A DNA stretch of 55,513 bases, from positions 1 through 55,513 of the forward strand of contig NZ_JNWO01000048.1 in assembly GCF_000716435.1 (NCBI RefSeq). The letters are read 5' to 3'. The position numbers and the translations under genes were made by a program. The notes beneath the pieces are model-generated. The model was not told the DNA's origin. It searched no databases and was given only the letters and a program-made list of their open reading frames with translations. Source of the stretch: Streptomyces xylophagus. GTDB lineage: Bacteria > Actinomycetota > Actinomycetes > Streptomycetales > Streptomycetaceae. Shown here in pieces: positions 16,153 to 24,114 of this stretch; position 1 is the stretch's first letter, and each line of letters begins with the position of its first letter.

Positions 16153-17286
16153 ATGCTCTTCCCTACGCCGGATCTCACCGCCGCGGATCGTGAGGTCCTC
16201 GACCAGATCGACCGGATGCGCGCGGCCCTGCGGCACGACGTGCGCACTCCCACGAAGTGGACGGCCGGCCTGCGCAAGTTCCTCACCGCGGACGCGGTGG
16301 CGGCCTCGAATTCCATCGAGGGTTTCAAGGTGGCCACCGTGGACGTCGAGGACCTCCTGGAGGGCGAGAGCGAGGTCGACATCTCGCAGGAGAACCGGGA
16401 GGAGACCCTTGCCTACCAGCGGATGATGACCTACATCCAGACCCTCCACGACGTCGAGGACTTCTCCTACAGCAAGGGCCTGCTCAACGGACTCCACTGG
16501 ATGCTGCAGGGACACCGGCACAGCGTCCGCCGGCCGGCAGGCCAGTGGCGCAAGGGCCCGGTCTACGTCACCGACGCCCGCGATCCCAGCATCGCCGCCT
16601 ACACCGCCCCCGACGCCCCGCTCGTTGCCGCTCTGATGCAGGAACTCATCGACTGGCTCAACGACAGCGACAGCACACACGCCCTCGTGCGGGCCGCGAT
16701 GGCCCACCTGCACCTGGTCTCCATCCACCCCTGGGCCGACGGCAACGGCCGCATGTCCCGCTCCCTGCAGACCCTCATGATCGCCAGAGAAGGAGTCCTC
16801 GCACCCGAGTTCTCCTCCATCGAGAGCTGGCTGGGACGGCCGGGCAACACCTGGGAGTACTACCGCGAACTGGGCGACCGGGGCAGCCAGTACCAGCCCG
16901 ATCAGGACGTTTCCGGCTGGATCAGATTCAACCTCACCGCCTACCACCAGCAGGCCCAGACCGTCCAGGGCCGCCTCGCCCGCTCAGGCCGCGTCTGGAG
17001 CCGTCTGGCAGCCTTCGCCGCCGGCCGCGGCCTGGACGAGCGCACCGTCACCGCCCTCCACGACGTGGCCATGGCCGGACGCGTACGCCGCTCCCGCTAC
17101 CAAAATGGCGAAGCTCTTAGCCTCCAGCAGGCCCAACGTGACCTGCGTGACCTCACGGCCGCAGACATCCTTCAGCCCGTCGGCCGCACCCGCGCCCGCT
17201 ACTACACCGCAGGCCGCGCATTCCCGCAGGACGCCCTCGACATCGCGCAGACTCCTATGACCCTGACACGCCCTTACCGCGACTGA
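16153..17286 (+). CDS. Fic family protein (AMP-transferase-like)
   Basis: 377 residues. The Fic core motif HPWADGNGR (192-200) carries the catalytic His and phosphate-binding loop. Phe is replaced by Trp at the third position. The N-terminal SNSIEG (52-57) fits the class II inhibitory motif (S/T-x-x-x-E), so the enzyme is probably self-inhibited. The C-terminal third is a winged-helix-like region (RRSRYQNGEALSLQQAQRDL) common in stand-alone Fic/DUF4172-type proteins. Fic enzymes transfer AMP or related groups to target proteins. The start at 16153 is set by the promoter, and in-frame starts at 16123 and 16126 would lie inside the -35/spacer region. It is monocistronic, with a terminator 3 nt after the stop. 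Confidence 0.88.
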   Translation: MLFPTPDLTAADREVLDQIDRMRAALRHDVRTPTKWTAGLRKFLTADAVAASNSIEGFKVATVDVEDLLEGESEVDISQENREETLAYQRMMTYIQTLHDVEDFSYSKGLLNGLHWMLQGHRHSVRRPAGQWRKGPVYVTDARDPSIAAYTAPDAPLVAALMQELIDWLNDSDSTHALVRAAMAHLHLVSIHPWADGNGRMSRSLQTLMIAREGVLAPEFSSIESWLGRPGNTWEYYRELGDRGSQYQPDQDVSGWIRFNLTAYHQQAQTVQGRLARSGRVWSRLAAFAAGRGLDERTVTALHDVAMAGRVRRSRYQNGEALSLQQAQRDLRDLTAADILQPVGRTRARYYTAGRAFPQDALDIAQTPMTLTRPYRD

Positions 17287-17289
17287 CCC

Positions 17290-17311
17290 CTCCCGCGCCC
17301 GGGCGCGGGAG
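17290..17311. terminator. Perfect 22-nt palindrome terminator
   Basis: A self-complementary palindrome with half-site CTCCCGCGCCC begins 3 nt after the Fic stop codon. It can terminate transcription there and is symmetrical. The remaining 17312-17499 hold no gene. Confidence 0.7.
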
Positions 17312-17499
17312 CAGACATCGGGATCCTTGTCCCTGCCGCAGCACGGTGGCAGGTCTTCATGGGCTTGCGGATGAGAACCGTGGTGCGGATGCACGGGATC
17401 GGGCAGACGCCCGCTGTGCAACGTGCCGCCGGTCCGGTGGCGATGAACTCCTCCTGCTGCGTGCCCCGTTCGGGGGTAACGGAGGACGGGTGTCCTGGA

Positions 17500-18168
17500 T
17501 CAGCCGGTGTCTGGATCGTCGGGTTCCTGAAGGAGGCGTGCTGCGAGGTCGTCGGCCCATTCCACGGCCCAGGTGCGCAGAGAGGTGATGGTGGCCTCGT
17601 CGAGGCCGTAGGCGGCGAAGGCCTCGTCGTCGGTCCACTCGGCACCCGCGAGATTGGCTTGCAGGTCCTCCCTTTCGAAGCGGCCCCGGGCGTGTCGGCG
17701 GCCGAATTCCTCAAGGTCGGCGGTGCTCCATCGCTGGGACGCCGCGAATACGTCGATCAGGTCGCGGGGTGCACCGCGGTCGCCGAGGGCGCGGACTTTG
17801 GTTCCGATCACGTCTTCCTCCGCGAGGACGGGCCCGTAGGGGCTCTGGGCAATGGGGCGCCAGAAGATCTCTTTGAGGATGTCGACCTCGCAGTCCTGCC
17901 CGGTGACCGGGTCGGTCACAGTGAAGCGGGCGGACAGCGGAGCGGTCTCCAGCGACTGCACCTGCCAGCCCCGTGCTTCCAGGCCGGCACGCAGTGTGGC
18001 CGCGATGTCGGCCATGGGAGCCGGGTTTTCGGTGGCTACGTCGAGGTCCTGGCTGGGGCGGTTCACGAGGCGGTGTGCCCGCACGGCGTATCCGCCGGTG
18101 AGGACCAGTGGATAGGGGGAGCCGAGGTCGATCACATCCGCCAGGAGCCGGGTGTGCAACTGCGGCAT
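17500..18168 (-). CDS. AbiEii/AbiGii-type nucleotidyltransferase (toxin-like)
   Basis: 222 residues with the nucleotidyltransferase signature of AbiEii-like toxins: LTGGYAVRAH (23-32), then QDLDVAT (40-46), and a later acidic residue in CEVDILKE. The helical C-terminal half (DLIDVFAASQRW, DLEEFGRRHA, FAAYGLDEATI) is typical of the group. Known AbiE toxins use this fold to transfer nucleotides to tRNA or other targets and act in abortive infection. ATG 18168 follows GAGGG closely. The upstream gene ends 5 nt away, so the two are co-translated. Without data it could equally be a housekeeping-like nucleotidyltransferase. Confidence 0.8.
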   Translation of the reverse strand: MPQLHTRLLADVIDLGSPYPLVLTGGYAVRAHRLVNRPSQDLDVATENPAPMADIAATLRAGLEARGWQVQSLETAPLSARFTVTDPVTGQDCEVDILKEIFWRPIAQSPYGPVLAEEDVIGTKVRALGDRGAPRDLIDVFAASQRWSTADLEEFGRRHARGRFEREDLQANLAGAEWTDDEAFAAYGLDEATITSLRTWAVEWADDLAARLLQEPDDPDTG

Positions 18169-18173
18169 GTCCC

Positions 18174-18578
18174 TCACGCGGCTGCCCGGGCTTGGGCGGC
18201 GAGCTGGGGAAAGGCGTCTTCCCACACCGTGCGCACGGTGCGGCCGGCGAGGGTACGCAGGATGGGCCACATCTGCAGGAGCAGATCCTGGTTGAGGTAG
18301 CGGGGCAGGTCCTCGCGCAGGCCCTCGTGCAGGACGGTGCGGTACAGGCCCATGCGCTGGCGCGGCTTGCCCAGGTCGTAGACGGTCAGCCCTGACCAGG
18401 CCATGTGCAGTGGCAGCTCCACGACCCCCTGGGTGGGCCCGCGCAATTCCTCCAGCGATGCCGGCAGGCGCTGAATGAACTTCTCCCGGTAGAGCGCGAG
18501 GTCCTCGGCGTACACGCCGGACAGGTCTGGTGCCTGGGACGGTGTATGAGGCGGTGGGCTGGCTGCCATGACTCCCAT
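18174..18578 (-). CDS. Probable antitoxin-like partner of the nucleotidyltransferase
   Basis: 134 residues, mainly helical and soluble (SGVYAEDLALYREKFIQRL, YDLGKPRQRMGLYRTVL, RYLNQDLLLQMWPILRTLAG). No HTH of the AbiEi type is obvious. The role is inferred from operon position only: it ends 5 nt before the nucleotidyltransferase start and precedes it, as antitoxins do. Similar small helical proteins accompany AbiEii-like genes in Streptomyces. ATG 18578 is the longest start, and ATG 18569 (GGGAG just upstream) is possible. Confidence 0.55.
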   Translation of the reverse strand: MGVMAASPPPHTPSQAPDLSGVYAEDLALYREKFIQRLPASLEELRGPTQGVVELPLHMAWSGLTVYDLGKPRQRMGLYRTVLHEGLREDLPRYLNQDLLLQMWPILRTLAGRTVRTVWEDAFPQLAAQARAAA

Positions 18579-18774
18579 TATGGCGGGCCGCTGGGCGTCG
18601 TTGCGGCGGTGCTTGGCCGCTGCGCCGTTGTTCGACTCATTCCGTCACCGCGACGCGCGGTTCCTCCTCCCCGGCAAGCGCGACGGCCTGGGCTGTCAGC
18701 GGCCAGTTAGATTTCCCCGCTCGCGGCCACCTTCAATTCCCCACTGGCGGACAGTTCGTGCACGCAGCGTGAGG

Positions 18775-19320
18775 TCATCCTCGGCGGTGCTCGCCCCACC
18801 ACGGCAGGATCGGAGGCAGGTCGCTGAGCCCGCGGGCCGGCCGCTTCGGCATCGGCGACTCCCCGTCGTCTCCGTCCCAGCGGCGTGCGTATTGGTCCGG
18901 GAGGCTGCCCCAACCCCAGTACGGAACGGGACGGTCGGGGGCCTCGCCGAGCTCGTCGAGAGGATCGATGCGCTTTTCCGCCACCGTGCACAGGTGGGCC
19001 CAGTCGTCGCCCATGTCGAAGACATAGGCGAACTGCTCGCAGGCCTGCAGCCTGCTCAGCTTGGTCGCATGGCCATCCACGGTGCCGTCCGGGGCCTCGC
19101 CGTCCCACCAGTCCAGAGGGCTGACCCGGGCGCCGTCGGACAACGTGAACAGGTGCATATGGGCGAGGTCCCAGCGGCCGAAGGCGAGGTCGATGGCCGT
19201 GGCGAACTGGGCGAAGGAGTGCGAGCGCGCGGCGGCGAAGATCCGGCCGGGGCGAGGCCACAGGTCTGCACCGTGCCCGCAGACCAACTCCACCCGGATG
19301 GACAGCCAGGTACGTGCCAC
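18775..19320 (-). CDS. pRiA4b ORF-3-like (PRiA4_ORF3) protein
   Basis: 181 residues from GTG 19320. RIFAAARSHSFAQFATAIDL, FGRWDLAHMHLFTL, FAYVFDMGDDWAHLCTV and the closing Pro/Trp-rich stretch (GEAPDRPVPYWGWG) match the plasmid pRiA4b ORF-3 family (PF07929). That family often occurs in mobile elements, including IS1096-like passengers. The biochemical role is unknown; the fold is a compact alpha/beta domain. It lies next to a rearranged segment (19.4-20.8 kb), consistent with element traffic. The 18.58-18.77 kb interval holds only an AT-richer scar (GTTAGATTTCCCC, AATTCCCCACTGG) that looks like a decayed element end. Confidence 0.75.
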   Translation of the reverse strand: MARTWLSIRVELVCGHGADLWPRPGRIFAAARSHSFAQFATAIDLAFGRWDLAHMHLFTLSDGARVSPLDWWDGEAPDGTVDGHATKLSRLQACEQFAYVFDMGDDWAHLCTVAEKRIDPLDELGEAPDRPVPYWGWGSLPDQYARRWDGDDGESPMPKRPARGLSDLPPILPWWGEHRRG

Positions 19321-19408
19321 GACCTCAACCCCTTCATACGCCAGGTGCGCAAGCTGACATCGAGGCTACTGAGTGTGACTGCCGCCTGGGGAATCGAGCT
19401 GCCCATGG

Positions 19409-19607
19409 GTGCTGCGCGCGAAGGTCTCGGTTTTCGTCGAGCTGTACATGAAGAACTGCCAGCTTCGGGAGCAGGCGGCGCTGCTGCGGCTCCAGTTGGG
19501 AGGCGGCGGCCAGACGGAGGGTGCTCACGCAGCCAAGCCATCCGGCCTGCTCGCCGAACTCTCCGCGCGTCTGGCGGCCGTTGAGGAGCAGGTGGAAGCC
19601 CTGGCCA
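19409..19607 (+). pseudogene. Truncated small helical ORF
   Basis: The frame from GTG 19409 encodes VSVFVELYMKNCQLREQAA, LLRLQLGG and LLAELSARLAAVEEQVEALA, a plausible amphipathic or coiled-coil protein. Its natural end is lost where the 99-bp repeat begins at 19608. After that junction the frame continues out of phase with the repeated gene. I treat it as the 5' part of a gene interrupted by recombination. Confidence 0.4.
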
Positions 19608-19706
19608 AAGGACCGGGCACGCAGCGGTTGCCAGCCGATGACCTACGGCGACCTGAGCGCGCAGCTCATCGCCGGCCGTCACGACGTTCCCGCCCACCAG
19701 GGCCCG
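19608..19706 (+). repeat. 99-bp direct repeat, copy 2
   Basis: Identical to 10182-10280. Here the repeated fragment has lost the gene start. After HQGP the frame reads only a short unrelated tail to 19772, so this copy is a gene fragment. It borders the transposon-end-like repeats on its right. Confidence 0.92.
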
Positions 19707-19710
19707 ATGA

Positions 19711-20835
19711 GTCGTGGCCCCATCCCACAACGAGTTTTGGCCCCACTTGTTGATCTTCAAGAGCGGGAGTAACGACGAGAGTTGGCCCTACCGCTTGCTG
19801 CCGCAGCGCTCGCGCAGCATCCGCATGACGGCGGCATGGGACGGGGTACTGGCGTCTGCTTCTTGGCTGGACCCCGTCCCTGCCAGGGCGCGACGATTGT
19901 CGTATGGCAGACGAATCCCTCACCGATGTGCTGGCCCGTCTGCGCTTCACCGCCGGGCCGGTCGAGACCTTGTACCTCAACGAGCTGCGGGTGGGAGAAC
20001 GCTTCGTCTCCCACCTAGGCGTGATCGAGTCGTACACCCGGACCGCGCACCGCCAAGTCGGCGGCGAGCTTGGCGTGGGCGTAGTCAAGCTCAGCGGCGC
20101 GCGCTCCACCGAGGACGGCATCACCTATACCCTGCGCGAACCGATTGCTCAGGCCCTCGTTCTGCGCGAGTCCCTCGCCCAGGACGGCAGCCTGCACCGT
20201 TCAGCCCGCCATCCCCACCCGGGCGACTACGTCCAACTCTCCGGCCGCGCCTGCCTGTCCCACCCGACTCGCTACCCGCACGACGATTGCCTGCCCACCC
20301 ACACCGCCGCCTACCCGGCACTGGAAGCAGAACGGGCTCGACAGGAATGCTGGCTACAAGCCCTCGGTTCACCCGGCGCCACCATGTGGCTGCTTGTGCT
20401 TGACGACGGCCCGAAGCTTTCGGCCGCGGTCCTGGCCTCCGGCTGGCTTCGCGACAATGCCGTCACCTCGTACGTCCACACTCACTGGGAGGCATTCGGC
20501 GTGGTCGAGAAGGTCATCGACTCCGTGCCCCTGCTCTCTGCCCTGCACATCGCCGTGGACCACGGATAGACCGCGAGTTGCAGACCTGGCCCCGTTGCAG
20601 CGGGTGATTTCGGGTCGTGTGGAGAGGGTCGTGAGGATCGGTGCTTTCGTCCAAGGTCACGAGAATTTTGCGGGACTGGTTCCGGTCCGTGCCCCCTCAG
20701 CGCGAGGAGCGCAACGAGCGTCCCACCACAACAACCGCGGTGGGGCCAGAATCCGCCACTACACCATCCCGGATCCACCGGGTGGGGCCAACTGAGCCTC
20801 ACAGACGGGGCCAGCGCTCACTGTTAGAGCCGACC
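19711..20835. mobile_element. Possible decayed transposable unit with repeated ends
   Basis: On the left, GTGGCCCCAT (19715), TTGGCCCCAC (19738) and GTTGGCCCTA (19782) lie in plus orientation. On the right, GGTGGGGCCAG (20740), GTGGGGCCAA (20783) and GACGGGGCCAG (20803) lie in the opposite orientation. Clusters of several short terminal repeats, inverted between the two ends, resemble the ends of IS21-like elements. No transposase is present; the enclosed gene (19904-20569) would be cargo or host DNA. The boundaries are approximate and the assignment is inferred from repeats only. Confidence 0.4.
19904..20569 (+). CDS. Orphan protein between transposon-end-like repeats
   Basis: 221 residues, ATG 19904, no recognised family. 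Soluble, mixed alpha/beta: VETLYLNELRVGERFVSHLG, then YTLREPIAQALVLRESLAQD. A central His/Tyr-rich segment (RSARHPHPGDYVQLSGRACL, HPTRYPHDD) could bind metal. LLVLDDGPKLSAAVLASGWLRD and YVHTHWEAFGVVEKVID complete it. No ribosome-binding site is evident. The gene lies alone between two oppositely oriented clusters of GGCCCCA repeats and may be carried by that unit. Confidence 0.5.
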   Translation: MADESLTDVLARLRFTAGPVETLYLNELRVGERFVSHLGVIESYTRTAHRQVGGELGVGVVKLSGARSTEDGITYTLREPIAQALVLRESLAQDGSLHRSARHPHPGDYVQLSGRACLSHPTRYPHDDCLPTHTAAYPALEAERARQECWLQALGSPGATMWLLVLDDGPKLSAAVLASGWLRDNAVTSYVHTHWEAFGVVEKVIDSVPLLSALHIAVDHG

Positions 20836-21094
20836 AGCGGAACTGTACCGGGTGCAGCTCTTCCTGCGTGAGATCGCTGGTCAGGTCGGGAGTCCGTAAC
20901 TGCCGGCTCTTCCTCTGTCCTTGAGGAGGTCATCAACTACCGCATGACATCTGCCCGGTGATGGAGCCGGCGTGGGGTGCGCGTCCCCGCTCCACGTCAC
21001 CACTGGACGGCTTCAGGCGCAGCCACGGGTCGGCACATCCGGACGCCGACGACCTCGTGTGGCGCGTCCCGCCGGGCGGCGAAAGGGATGCGCC

Positions 21095-22255
21095 GTGCCT
21101 TCGGCTTCGGCGAACTACCGCACTCTGCTGCGCACTTCGGGTGCCGCGGCCTTCTTCCTTCCCGCTGCTGTCGGGCGTCTGGGCATTGCTATGACGGGGA
21201 TCGGTATCGTCTGGCTGGTGCACGCGCGCACCGGGTCGTATGCCGCCGCGGGTCTCGTCACCGGCGCCTTCGCTGTCGCGGACGCCGTCGCCGGGCCCCA
21301 ACTCGGGCGTCTTGTCGACCGGTTCGGGCAGGCGCGGGTGCTTCCCTGCACGCTGGCCCCAGCTCGGTGCCCTGTCCGCCGCTCGCTGGTCCGCCCTGCT
21401 GTCCGGCGAACGGGCGGCCGCACTGCCCACCGCCTTCGCTCTGGAGGTTCTCGCCAACGGCGTGTCCTACATGGCCGGCCCGGCCCTGGTGAGCGTCCTC
21501 GGTGCGGCGGGCCGCCCGGGCGCCGGGGTGCTGCTCGCCGCCGCGCTCGTCGTCGGCGGCGGGCTCGCCCTCGCCACCCAACGCCGCACCATGCCGCCCC
21601 TCACCGGCCACGCCGAACGCCGGCACGCCGCACGCGCCCTGCTCCGCTCCGCATTCCTGCGACAGGCCGCACTCGGCCTCGCGCTCGGGGTGTTCTTCGG
21701 CGCGATGCAGGTGTCCGTCGCCGCGTACGCCGTCGAACGCGGCACGCCGGATGCGGCAGCGCTGCTCTATTTCGCCTTCAACTGCACCAACCTGGTGGGT
21801 GGTTGGGCCTACGGAGCCTGGCGCCGCGGCGACTCACCCCGGCGCCACCAGGCCGCAGCCGCCGCCTGCCTCACCCTCGCGAGCCTCCCGCTGACCATCC
21901 TCGACGCGCCCCTCGCGGTCGGCGCCACCCTCGCCCTGACCGGACTCGCCGTGCCGGTTCTACTGATCCTCACCTCCGCCCTCACCGAGTCGTCGGTCCC
22001 GCGCGCCGTCCTCACCCAGGCGTTCACCTGGGGCAATTCCGCAAGCGCGGCAGGAATAGCAGGCGCCGCGGCGGTCTCGGGTCGGGTAGTGGACACGGGC
22101 GGTGCGCACGCGGCTTCGGTGTGGCTGCGGGGGCCGCGGTGGCGATGACGGTCCTGGCGCTCAGCGGTCTACGGAACCCATCACCGGACCTGCCGAAACC
22201 GTCCGCGCCTGCGGAAACCACTGCGCCGACCCGACGGGGCGGTTCAGGCTGCTAG
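21095..22255 (+). pseudogene. Broken MFS transporter
   Basis: GTG 21095 (AAGGGA upstream) opens a major-facilitator-like sequence (AAAFFLPAAVGRLGIAM, GSYAAAGLVTGAFAVADAVA, LGRLVDRFGQARVLP). This is the N-terminal MFS pattern with its RxGxR-like loop. At about 21350 the reading frame shifts and helices 4-5 appear shortened. The frame then runs through ALEVLANGVSYMAGPALV and later helices to about 22095, where it shifts back for the final GAAVAMTVLALSG. Two compensating frameshifts and a probable internal deletion make a functional product unlikely. Sequencing error is possible for one site but not easily for both. Confidence 0.75.
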
Positions 22256-22532
22256 CCCGGCCGCGCACTCATCCAGAGGAGCTCTGGACTGGCCAGTGCC
22301 GTAGGCCAGGGCGACGTCGGAGGCGGTGACGATGCCGGCGACGTCGTTTTTCGGTCGGCGTACCAGGACGAAGTCGTGCTGGGCGATGACGGTCTGCGAG
22401 CGTGGCGGCCTGGAGGAGTCCGCGGTCGAGGTCGGCGAGGTCGTTCAGCAGGATGCCGGCGTCGGCGGTGGCGTAGGGGTGGAACTCGAAGGTGACCCGG
22501 TGTCGGGCGGGGTGGGCGGTCATGCCGCTCAC
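22244..22532 (-). pseudogene. Frameshifted CBS-domain protein fragment
   Basis: The frame from ATG 22532 reads RVTFEFHPYATADAGILLND and LDRGLLQAAT. At about 22398 it must change frame to continue as QTVIAQHDFVLVRR, DVAGIVTASDVALAYGTG to the stop at 22244. The second half is a typical CBS-domain end (V-x-G-[IV]-[VI]-T-x-x-D). It overlaps the end of the MFS pseudogene on the opposite strand, so the whole 21.1-22.5 kb interval appears decayed. Confidence 0.6.
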
Positions 22533-22711
22533 GAGGGCGACGCGGACGTGGGCGGGGCTGCTGGCTGCTGTCCGGTCACGTGCATGGGCGGCCAGGAAGG
22601 GCAGCGTGCACGACGTCGCCGGTTTCCGCCGTGTGCAGTTCCGTGTGCTCGTAGTCGTTCACGTGGATCCTGCTCGCCGCGTAGGACATGGTCTGAATAG
22701 GTTGGGACGCG

Positions 22712-22744
22712 GCTGAGGGGCCGCCGGTGGGTCGGCCCCTCAGC
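22712..22744 (-). terminator. Strong terminator hairpin
   Basis: GCTGAGGGGCCG (22712-22723) pairs perfectly with CGGCCCCTCAGC (22733-22744), with a 9-nt loop. It lies just beyond the stop of the DUF397 gene and ends the XRE-DUF397 operon. Confidence 0.85.
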
Positions 22745-22760
22745 TGTGGAACGGGCGGGT

Positions 22761-23000
22761 CTATCGGTCTGTGCCGTCGGCGCCGGTGAGTGCGTCGGTG
22801 ACGAAGGCGGTGAACTGGGCCGGGGCGAAGAGGAGTGCGGGGCCGGTGGGGTTCTTGGAGTCCCGTACGGCGATCCGGCCGAGAACCGGCCGGACGTCCG
22901 CGACCTCGACGCATGTGGACTGGTCCGAGCCGCTGTACGACGACTTGAACCAGGCGGCTCCTGGCAGGTCGGTGGCGCGGGCCACGGCCGTTTCAGGCAT
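22761..23000 (-). CDS. DUF397 domain protein
   Basis: 79 residues with the DUF397 signature: AAWFKSSYSGSDQSTCVEVAD, then IAVRDSKNPTGPALLF and FTAFV. DUF397 proteins are small actinomycete partners of XRE/DUF5753 regulators and form numerous paralogous pairs in Streptomyces, some affecting development or antibiotic production. The start overlaps the stop of the regulator gene by 8 nt (22993-23000), so translation is coupled. It probably modulates the regulator's activity; the mechanism is inferred from the family. Confidence 0.92.
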   Translation of the reverse strand: MPETAVARATDLPGAAWFKSSYSGSDQSTCVEVADVRPVLGRIAVRDSKNPTGPALLFAPAQFTAFVTDALTGADGTDR

Positions 23001-23862
23001 GTGGGTTTCCCTCCATGTACTTCTTGATCACATTGCGCGATTCGTCGGTGGGCAAAGCCGCCTCATAGACGGCGTCGAACACCTCTGTGAAGGCTTTCAC
23101 GTCTTCCGGCTCCTCCAAAAAGACGCCGCCCCGGGTGTGGTCGACCATGGCCAGAGAGGGCCAGGGAGGCCGGAAATCCATGATCGTCATGTTGCTGGTC
23201 AGGCCCGAGTGCACGGGCGCGGACAGCGGCATGACACGAAGGGTGATGTTCGGGCGTTCCGACATGTCCAAGAGGCTGAGGAGCTGGTCGCGCATCAGGT
23301 CGGGGGCTGAGCCCGCCCGTGGGTAGAGGGCGGATTCGTCGACCACCGTGCGTAGTTCGGTGGGGCCGCTCGGCCTGGTCAGGATCTCTTTACGGGCCTG
23401 TCGCACCTGCACCAGCGCGGTTGCGGTCTTCTGGGTCGCGGCTCGCGGCGAGCTGGAGATGATCGCGTGCGCATAGGCGGGTGTCTGTAGCAGGGCCGGA
23501 ATGAGCTGCGGGAAGTAGCCGCGGATCAGTACCGCCTCGGACTCCAGGGCGATGATGTCCGCGTAGGTCTGCGGCAGCACGTCGGCGTACGCGGCCCACC
23601 ATGCGCGGTAACCGGAGTCGATGACCTGGGTCACTTCCGCGACGGTCCCGGCCTCGGCGATGCCGTATGAGGTGAGCAGGGCCGCGATCTCGTCGCCCTT
23701 GATCTGGTACTGGCCGGTCTCCACGCGACTCAGACGTGTGTTCTCCCACCCGAGGGTCTTCGCGGCCTGGGCGAGGGTCAGCCCGGACGCCTTGCGGTAG
23801 TGGCGGAGCAAACCCCCAAGTCGCCTTCTGCGAATGGGCGGTGGTGTTTGCGCAGTGGCCAT
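22993..23862 (-). CDS. XRE-family regulator with DUF5753 domain
   Basis: 289 residues. The N-terminal HTH (about 12-65; LGGLLRHYRKASGLTLAQAA, WENTRLSRVETGQYQIKGDE) is followed by a DUF5753 domain (about 95-280; ALESEAVLIRGYFPQLIPAL, LLQTPAYAHAI, VHSGLTSNMTIMDFRPPWPS). This is the usual partner of DUF397. ATG 23862 is chosen. CAGAAT ends 6 nt before it, so the mRNA may be leaderless. A palindrome CAACGTTG (23878-23885) lies in the promoter spacer and is a likely autoregulatory site. Confidence 0.92.
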   Translation of the reverse strand: MATAQTPPPIRRRRLGGLLRHYRKASGLTLAQAAKTLGWENTRLSRVETGQYQIKGDEIAALLTSYGIAEAGTVAEVTQVIDSGYRAWWAAYADVLPQTYADIIALESEAVLIRGYFPQLIPALLQTPAYAHAIISSSPRAATQKTATALVQVRQARKEILTRPSGPTELRTVVDESALYPRAGSAPDLMRDQLLSLLDMSERPNITLRVMPLSAPVHSGLTSNMTIMDFRPPWPSLAMVDHTRGGVFLEEPEDVKAFTEVFDAVYEAALPTDESRNVIKKYMEGNPHA

Positions 23863-23875
23863 GTGCGGATTCTGG

Positions 23876-23955
23876 CACAACGTTGCCAGTTCGCCGAGAG
23901 GAGTTGCGGAGGGGACGCGCGCTCTCGTCTCTGCGGTTTCTCGTCACAATGTTGC
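23876..23955. promoter_or_regulatory. Two CACAAYGTTGC sites upstream of the XRE gene
   Basis: CACAACGTTGCCAG (23876-23889) and CACAATGTTGC (23945-23955) are 69 bp apart in the region between the XRE gene and the divergent 24115 operon. The first overlaps the predicted promoter. They are candidate operators for the XRE regulator. Confidence 0.45.
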
Positions 23956-24041
23956 GGACTGCCCGCAGAAGGGAGCATGGTAGGAGCAAGGCTGTTGAGT
24001 GTTCGTCAGATCCCGGTCTGTCGATCACGCACGGTCGCACG

Positions 24042-24079
24042 CGGGTGCCGTCCCTCTCCCCCGTGGGGGATGGCACCCG
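24042..24079 (+). promoter_or_regulatory. Leader hairpin upstream of the ATPase operon
   Basis: CGGGTGCC (24042-24049) pairs with GGCACCCG (24072-24079), and TCCCCC (24057-24062) with GGGGGA (24065-24070) in its centre. The two-tier hairpin ends 36 nt before the first start codon. It may be an attenuator, or a terminator for an upstream transcript. Confidence 0.45.
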
Positions 24080-24114
24080 TCGTTGACCACTGTCCGCGAG
24101 CAGAGGCCGCCGCG

